Shown piece after piece: positions 35,602 through 40,386 of a stretch of DNA of 40,386 nt. This DNA comes from an uncultured Veillonella sp. (GTDB lineage: Bacteria > Bacillota > Negativicutes > Veillonellales > Veillonellaceae). Below the pieces are notes generated by a model. That model made no database searches. It was given only the letters and a program-made list of their open reading frames with translations, and had not been told where the DNA came from. The translations under genes and the position numbers were made by a program. The stretch lies in contig CAKPSA010000004.1 in NCBI GenBank assembly GCA_934183145.1, positions 1 through 40,386 of the forward strand, given 5' to 3'. Numbering within the stretch: the stretch's first letter is position 1; every line of letters starts with the position of its first letter.

Positions 35602-36437
35602 TATGCATCCTTTCTGGAATCTACAAACTCTTGGTCAACAGCACAGATAACAATACCATGACGGTTTGCCAAATCTAGTACATCTTGTTGTTGAACAAAA
35701 ATAGTCTTTTCAGCCTCTACAGCAAGGACTTTACATCCACTATCAATCATGGACATTAATGTTTTTATCCCTACAGCAGGAACATCAAAACGAACATCTT
35801 GATTTGGCTTTTCCGTTTTAACGACAACCGCATCGCCACGGCCTAATTCACCGCCGCGCAAAATGCACTTATCAGTGCCCTCAATAGCTTCAATAGCCAT
35901 AGCCGCTTTGTGTTTTACAACTACTGTTTGACCAATATCAAGCCCACCCATTTGCTTAGCTAGTTCAAAGCCAAAGCAAATATCTGCCCATTGTTCATCA
36001 GTAGGTTGTTTTTTTGAAAGTACCCCTACCTTTGGCATAAATGGTTTAAGGTATACAGTTTGATCTAACACTTTAAAGCCTTCTCGTTCGATTTCATCTA
36101 CGATAGCGAGCATGATAGTATCGTCTTTACGATTTTTAAGGCGTTTAAGAACACCTAATGTTTTTAAATCAGGGAATGTAAGACCTTTAAAGAGAATTTC
36201 CTTAGTCACTTTACCTAACATAGTTAATTCTTCAACGCCTTCTTTTTTCAAGGTTTTAAAAATTTTGCCTAATTTGGCAACACCAATATCATAGAAAGCA
36301 TCGGCCTCAGCCTTTAAAGCCGGGTCTACATCTGGAACTACACCGATAACGACCACCTCATGACCTAATACATGAGCAGCACGCATGAATTCTACAGGCA
36401 AAACGCCAATGCCTGCAATCAATCCTACCTTTGCCAA
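35601..36437 (-). CDS. lpxI: UDP-2,3-diacylglucosamine hydrolase, LpxI type
   Basis: Makes lipid X from UDP-2,3-diacylglucosamine. It is the LpxI (DUF1009) enzyme, which replaces LpxH of gamma-proteobacteria. The 278-residue protein has GLIAGIGVLPVEFM at the N-terminus and the catalytic-region motif RFDVPAVGIKTL near residue 225, with KALAVEAEKT-like VLAVEAEKTIF after it. It starts with TTG: a GGAGG site lies 8 nt upstream and no better ATG is near. Immediate coupling to lpxB supports the call. Confidence 0.95.
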   Translation of the reverse strand: MAKVGLIAGIGVLPVEFMRAAHVLGHEVVVIGVVPDVDPALKAEADAFYDIGVAKLGKIFKTLKKEGVEELTMLGKVTKEILFKGLTFPDLKTLGVLKRLKNRKDDTIMLAIVDEIEREGFKVLDQTVYLKPFMPKVGVLSKKQPTDEQWADICFGFELAKQMGGLDIGQTVVVKHKAAMAIEAIEGTDKCILRGGELGRGDAVVVKTEKPNQDVRFDVPAVGIKTLMSMIDSGCKVLAVEAEKTIFVQQQDVLDLANRHGIVICAVDQEFVDSRKDA

Positions 36438-36759
36438 GACTATACCTCCTAGATGACCTACGGCCTATATATCAATTAGTGATTACAAATTTACAATACT
36501 TAATGTCTTAAAAAAGACATAATCATATACAATATATTGTACTATAAATGGGCACTTTTTACCATTAAAACACTATGTTTTATGCCTATTTCTTCAACAT
36601 TTTAGCAGAATTTTTCCACGCTCTTTTTTGCATCTTGTAACAGTAAAAAATATTCCAATATTTTTATCAAAATATTTTATATTTATGAGCTACTTATATA
36701 AATTTTACATTATATCAAGAGCCTATTATTCATTGATTACATAAAGTATTTATGGATTT
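36438..36759. other. AT-rich intergenic region upstream of lpxI
   Basis: A 320-bp gap with no gene. It must hold the promoter for the lpxI run, since a terminator closes lpxA just upstream, but I find no convincing -35/-10 pair. It contains a weak hairpin TGTCTT/AAGACA (36504-36519) and a 14-bp palindrome TACAATATATTGTA (36528-36541). Confidence 0.55.
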
Positions 36760-36794
36760 AAAAAAAAGACCTCGTACATTATACGAGGTCTTTT
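36760..36794 (-). terminator. Terminator of lpxC-fabZ-lpxA
   Basis: A 9-bp perfect stem (36768-36776 with 36782-36790) with a 5-nt loop, followed by eight U on the minus strand. It starts 4 nt after the lpxA stop region. Confidence 0.92.
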
Positions 36795-36797
36795 GAA

Positions 36798-37610
36798 TTA
36801 GTCGCGACGTGTACGCATAATGCCACGATCAGCATTGCGTAAGAATCGTAATAAATTTTCAATTTCTACAGAAGAATTAAGTTGCATTTCCATTTCTTCA
36901 ATAGCCTTAGATAAACTAAAGCCAGAACGATAAATAATACGGAATGCTTGTTTTAAATCTCGGCGCACTTCTTCTGAAATGCCCGCACGAGACAAACCAA
37001 CAGAGTTAAGGCCAATAACACGCGCTGGTTGACCATCAGCAATGACATATGGTGGAATATCTTGAACCACCTTCGCCATACCGCCAACCATTGCATTGCG
37101 ACCAATTTTAACAAACTGATGGATACCTGCAAGGCCACCAATAACTACGCGATCTTCAACGATAGCGTGACCTGCTAAGCCTGCACAATTACTCATAATT
37201 ACATTGTTGCCAACGATACAGTTATGAGCCACATGTGTGCATGCTTGAAGCAAGCAATTATTACCTACACGTGTTTCTTCACCTTCTCCAGTAGCGCGGC
37301 TAATAGTTACGAATTCACGGATAACCGTTTCATCACCAATATTACAATAGCTTTTTTCGCCTTTAAATTTTAAATCTTGCGGTTCCAACCCAATAGATGC
37401 GTTAGGATAAATCTCACAACGCTTACCAATGGTTGTCCAACCACCAATTACAACATGCGCACCGATTTGTGTGCCATCGCCAATCTCGACGTGTTCACCA
37501 ATTACAGCGCCAGGACCTACGATTACATCTTTGCCCAATTTAGCATTTGGATGGACTATGGCTGTACTATGGATGTTGGATTCTGCATTTTCCATGCCTA
37601 CAACTATCAC
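36798..37610 (-). CDS. lpxA: UDP-N-acetylglucosamine acyltransferase
   Basis: Catalyses the first acylation of lipid A synthesis. The protein has about 270 residues: a left-handed beta-helix of hexapeptide repeats (about 10-190) and a helical C-terminus. The catalytic-base His is in HVAHNC (His129; the other His is 126), followed by GLAGHAIVEDRVVIGGLAGIHQF. Start choice: a GAGGAG site lies 8 nt before a GTG at 37610; a GTG at 37619 is too close to it, and an ATG at 37595 is about 23 nt away, so 37610 is preferred but not certain. It lies 19 nt after fabZ. Confidence 0.93.
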   Translation of the reverse strand: MIVVGMENAESNIHSTAIVHPNAKLGKDVIVGPGAVIGEHVEIGDGTQIGAHVVIGGWTTIGKRCEIYPNASIGLEPQDLKFKGEKSYCNIGDETVIREFVTISRATGEGEETRVGNNCLLQACTHVAHNCIVGNNVIMSNCAGLAGHAIVEDRVVIGGLAGIHQFVKIGRNAMVGGMAKVVQDIPPYVIADGQPARVIGLNSVGLSRAGISEEVRRDLKQAFRIIYRSGFSLSKAIEEMEMQLNSSVEIENLLRFLRNADRGIMRTRRD

Positions 37611-37629
37611 TACAATCACTCCTCAATTA

Positions 37630-38055
37630 TTATACAAGGGCAAACATGTATTCACCGCTAGCGCACAACTTGTCGCCAACATAGGCACGGCCTTCAACCT
37701 TACCCATTTTACCTTTGATTTTAACAATATCTACTTCCATGCGCACTTGATCACCAGGTTTTACAGGGTGACGGAAACGAACCTTATCAATACCTGTAAA
37801 CATAGGTGTAAGACCGCGATTTTCTTCAGGATATAGTAATGCTATACCACCAACTTGAGCAATAGCCTCAGTCAATAATACACCTGGCATTACTGGATTA
37901 CCTGGGAAGTGTCCTTGGAAGAACAATTCGTTGAATGTAGCATTTTTAATGCCCACAGCACGTTTCATAGGTTCTAACTCAACGATGCGATCTACCAAAA
38001 GCATAGGATAACGATGAGGTAAAATTTCTAAAATGTCTTCGTGATTAAGAATCAT
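37630..38055 (-). CDS. fabZ: (3R)-hydroxyacyl-ACP dehydratase FabZ
   Basis: Dehydrates 3-hydroxyacyl-ACP in fatty acid elongation; competes with LpxA for the 3-hydroxyacyl-ACP pool, so the two are often adjacent. The 141-residue hot-dog protein has the catalytic His in LPHRYPMLLVDRI (His14) and Glu in GNPVMPGVLLTEA (Glu63). ATGA overlap of 4 nt with lpxC. Confidence 0.96.
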   Translation of the reverse strand: MILNHEDILEILPHRYPMLLVDRIVELEPMKRAVGIKNATFNELFFQGHFPGNPVMPGVLLTEAIAQVGGIALLYPEENRGLTPMFTGIDKVRFRHPVKPGDQVRMEVDIVKIKGKMGKVEGRAYVGDKLCASGEYMFALV

Positions 38056-38891
38056 GGCTGTGTCTCCCTTATTTCTTCCATTATACTACGAGCCAATCTT
38101 GAATTTAATTCATGACTCGATTTCAAAGCAATTACATGACCTTCAATTGGTCCCAATAAGAATAAGTCGCCCATTACATCTAATGCTTTGTGACGAACTA
38201 ACTCGTCGTCAAAGCGAGGTACAGACAAACACTTCTCATCATCATAAACTAATGCATTATCAAGGCTTCCACCTTTTGCAAGGCCCATGGCCTGTAATTG
38301 TTCTAATTCTTTCATAAATCCGATAGTTCTAGCAGCGCTAATATGTTCTTTAAAGTATTCTGGTGATACCTCAAAATCACAATGTTGCGTACCAAGTAAC
38401 GGATGACTGTTAATCGATGTAAATGTAATGCGATAGCCATCATATGGCAAAATAACTACAAAACGATCGCCATCATATATAGCATGAGAACGTGTCACTT
38501 TATATACATGACGTGGCGCTGTTTGTTCTTGAATGCCCGCCTCTTCTATGAGACCTATAAAAACCGCACTACTGCCATCACCTACAGGAGGTTCAGGAGA
38601 ATCCATCTCGATATAACAGTTGTCAATATTCATAGCACTGAACGCAGCCATCACATGTTCTACAGTGAAAACCTTCGCTTCACCATTTTCCAATGTAGTA
38701 GCGCGCATAGTGTTCGTCACATTATCAATGTGTGCTCGCACAGAAGGATGACCTTCAATGTCCGTGCGGACAAACACAATTCCTGTATTTTCAGGTGCAG
38801 GTTTAAAAACCATATTTACTGGTTCACCGCTATGAAGGCCAATCCCTTGATATGAAACAGCCTGTTTTATTGTTTGTTGTGGCTTACTCAT
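38052..38891 (-). CDS. lpxC: UDP-3-O-acyl-GlcNAc deacetylase
   Basis: Zinc amidase, the committed step of lipid A synthesis. The 279-residue protein shows zinc ligands His79 (EHVMAAF), His234 and Asp238 (RHKALDVMGDL), and the catalytic Glu78 and His260 (KSSHELN). It is a stand-alone LpxC, not an LpxC-FabZ fusion as in Bacteroidetes, although fabZ follows with a 4-nt overlap. Its own promoter is at 38942-38970, with AAAGGA upstream of the ATG. Confidence 0.97.
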   Translation of the reverse strand: MSKPQQTIKQAVSYQGIGLHSGEPVNMVFKPAPENTGIVFVRTDIEGHPSVRAHIDNVTNTMRATTLENGEAKVFTVEHVMAAFSAMNIDNCYIEMDSPEPPVGDGSSAVFIGLIEEAGIQEQTAPRHVYKVTRSHAIYDGDRFVVILPYDGYRITFTSINSHPLLGTQHCDFEVSPEYFKEHISAARTIGFMKELEQLQAMGLAKGGSLDNALVYDDEKCLSVPRFDDELVRHKALDVMGDLFLLGPIEGHVIALKSSHELNSRLARSIMEEIRETQP

Positions 38892-38941
38892 AAGAAAGTC
38901 CTTTCATAATCTGAATTCACGTTTACTATACACCAATATGT

Positions 38942-38970
38942 ATTATACCCTATTTGCATAGGTGATACAA
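38942..38970 (-). promoter_or_regulatory. Sigma-A-type promoter of lpxC-fabZ-lpxA
   Basis: On the minus strand there is a -35 TTGTAT (38965-38970), a 17-bp spacer and a consensus -10 TATAAT (38942-38947). The leader would be about 45 nt. Confidence 0.78.
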
Positions 38971-39061
38971 GAAATTTACCATATATTCAGTGATTTTGAA
39001 AGCATTTTTCACATAATTAAATTTATATAAATTTAATTATAAATACGGCATTATACACCAT

Positions 39062-39142
39062 AAAAGAAAAAGAGACTTTACGATACTTAATTTATGCGGT
39101 ATTTAAATCAATACTACATAAGTAAGCATGTAAAATCTCTTT
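39062..39142 (-). terminator. Long imperfect hairpin terminator after the second acyltransferase gene
   Basis: Outer arms 39069-39081 and 39130-39142 pair with one mismatch. The inner part folds further (GTATT/AATAC and TTATG/CATAA), making a hairpin of about 74 nt. On the minus strand it is followed by UUUUUCUUUUAU. It ends the lpxD-acyltransferase transcript before the lpxC promoter. Confidence 0.75.
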
Positions 39143-39153
39143 ATATTTATTAA

Positions 39154-40056
39154 CTAGTGATATACATCTGGCGGGGTTTCAATTTGTTCGCCATAGAAAC
39201 GACGTGTCCACTTCCAACGGTTATGAAGCCAGAACCAATCCTCCGGATATCGTCTAATATAATCTTCAATAAACTCGTTTAAAAGAGTTGTAGTTACTGC
39301 TATATCACGCTTTTTATCATCTGTACGTTCCACATAAATTGGCGGATGTACCTCAATCTCGTGTTTTCCAGAAAACGGACTATAATGTATTGTCACAAAA
39401 ATGATTGGCACATCTTGCATACGAGCCAATACAGCTGGACCTGCAGCCGTTAGAGTTTCATAACCAAAGAATGGAACAAGCACACCATCATCACCGGGGT
39501 CCTGATCCATAATAAGCCCTAAAAAAGCACCTTTTTTTAGTTCGTTAATCATTTCACGTACACCAGTTTTATAGGTTACATGTTGGTGCATAATACGACG
39601 ATATTCATTGATAAACTTGTCCGCATCACCATTCTGTTTCATGGCCACAGAAATCAATGGATACCCTTCAGAAGCTAGAACACCACCAAGGAGCTCCCAG
39701 TTACCACTGTGAACAGCGGCTAAGATTGCACCTCGGCCATTTTCCAAGGCGTCATCTAAGTATTCTCGATTAATAAACTCTACCATATCTTTGTATGCGC
39801 CATCCTTAATTTCAGGATAGCGTAGTACATCAATGATCATACGGCCAAAGCGTGTGGTACTAGCTTTCGCAATACGTCGAGCTTCTTTTGGATCATCTGT
39901 AATATTACAGAATAGAATTTGGCCTATCGCCAGGCGTTTGCGTTTAGGCGGCACCGCTAGCCACGCAATTTCCCCCAGCAATGTACCAATAGCATATTGC
40001 AAGCCTTTAGGTAATAAGCAAATAAAGGCACTAAAGATTTTCATAAACCTATACAT
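39154..40056 (-). CDS. Lipid A late acyltransferase, LpxL/HtrB family (copy 2)
   Basis: A second secondary acyltransferase, 300 residues, with a hydrophobic N-terminus (about 7-35), the HX4E motif in HSGNWE (His116, Glu121), LIMDQDPGDDGVLVPFFG and the C-terminal PEDWFWLHNRW. It is clearly diverged from the copy at 26214-27146, so the two probably act on different acyl positions (LpxL- and LpxM-like), which is inference. The ATG 40056 has GGAGA about 12 nt upstream. It follows lpxD by 6 nt. Confidence 0.92.
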   Translation of the reverse strand: MYRFMKIFSAFICLLPKGLQYAIGTLLGEIAWLAVPPKRKRLAIGQILFCNITDDPKEARRIAKASTTRFGRMIIDVLRYPEIKDGAYKDMVEFINREYLDDALENGRGAILAAVHSGNWELLGGVLASEGYPLISVAMKQNGDADKFINEYRRIMHQHVTYKTGVREMINELKKGAFLGLIMDQDPGDDGVLVPFFGYETLTAAGPAVLARMQDVPIIFVTIHYSPFSGKHEIEVHPPIYVERTDDKKRDIAVTTTLLNEFIEDYIRRYPEDWFWLHNRWKWTRRFYGEQIETPPDVYH

Positions 40057-40062
40057 GGATTA

Positions 40063-40386
40063 TTAGCTCTCCTTAAGCTGTGCTTTCAAAGCATCAATTT
40101 CTTTTTGTAATTGTTTTACAGTTTTCACCATATCTGGTAAACGATTTTCATAAGCAGCCAATTTCAACCATTCTTTATGCGGTCTCATTGGATAGCCCGC
40201 CATAATAGAGTTGGATGGTACATTACCAGTAATACCAGTTTTACCAGCAAACTGTACATTATCGCCAATCGTAATATGACCGGTACAACCAGTTTGGCCT
40301 GCAAAGATTACATGATTACCACATTTAGTACTACCTGCAATACCTACTTGAGCAATCAAGAAGCAATCTTCACCAATCTCAACATT
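40063..40386 (-). CDS. lpxD: UDP-3-O-acylglucosamine N-acyltransferase, C-terminal part
   Basis: Only the last 107 codons lie in the window; the 5' end is beyond 40386. The visible part has hexapeptide repeats (CFLIAQVGIAGSTKCGNH, VIFAGQTGCTGHITIGDN) and the typical LpxD end, GYPMRPHKEWLKLAA followed by a C-terminal helix with a coiled pattern (LQKEIDALKAQL). LpxD adds the second 3-hydroxyacyl chain, after LpxC. This places the N-terminal half and further outer-membrane genes upstream of the window. Confidence 0.94.
   Translation of the reverse strand, partial: NVEIGEDCFLIAQVGIAGSTKCGNHVIFAGQTGCTGHITIGDNVQFAGKTGITGNVPSNSIMAGYPMRPHKEWLKLAAYENRLPDMVKTVKQLQKEIDALKAQLKES

Noticed and set aside
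36504..36519. Hairpin TGTCTT/AAGACA upstream of lpxI as a terminator or riboswitch
   Set aside because: The stem is only 6 bp, AT-rich and lacks a U tract on the gene strand; no known riboswitch core is visible.

Overview
The window reads as chromosomal DNA of a diderm Firmicute of the class Negativicutes, most likely Veillonella. The evidence is an AT-rich genome with Firmicute-type genes (whiA, yvcK, rapZ, a PyrR-controlled pyr operon, DUF3084, YitT) beside a full lipopolysaccharide and outer-membrane gene set, plus two porins that carry an N-terminal SLH domain (OmpM type), the hallmark outer membrane-peptidoglycan tether of this class. The genus is inferred from family content, not from a database match. 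All 34 genes called lie on the minus strand, so transcription runs from high to low coordinates.

Region by region, in transcription order. (1) 40386-38892: the end of lpxD and a lauroyl-transferase-like gene, closed by a long hairpin terminator. (2) 38970-36760: a sigma-A-like promoter, lpxC-fabZ-lpxA, and a terminator. (3) 36437-21755: a compact run lpxI-lpxB-msbA-kdtA-lpxK-kdsB-kdsA-kdsD-kdsC-lpxL-lptC-lptA-lptB-lptF/G-DUF3084, with many 1-17 nt overlaps, closed by a 20-bp perfect hairpin. It makes lipid A and Kdo, joins them, flips the product across the inner membrane and exports it to the outer membrane. (4) 21711-19693: a RuvC/YqgF-like protein, a YitT-type membrane protein and signal peptidase I. 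(5) 19692-16137: two tandem ompM paralogues, each with its own promoter, long leader and terminator. The leaders share a 19-nt identical element. (6) 16062-8554: a HAD phosphatase, rapZ, yvcK, whiA and a 1092-residue exported protein with a TolA-like Ala/Glu/Lys/Arg helix of about 560 residues. (7) 8525-61: pyrB-pyrC-carA-carB-pyrK-pyrD behind a promoter and a textbook PyrR attenuator.

Together the genes cover envelope building (LPS, its export, porins, leader peptidase), regulation of amino-sugar and carbon flux to the wall (RapZ, YvcK, WhiA), and de novo UMP synthesis as far as orotate. pyrE, pyrF and pyrR are not in the window. No rRNA, tRNA, CRISPR array, insertion sequence or prophage was seen. 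The least explained parts are the giant helical exported protein (8666-11944) and the shared ompM leader element with two possible 15-codon leader ORFs (17451-17506 and 19314-19369).
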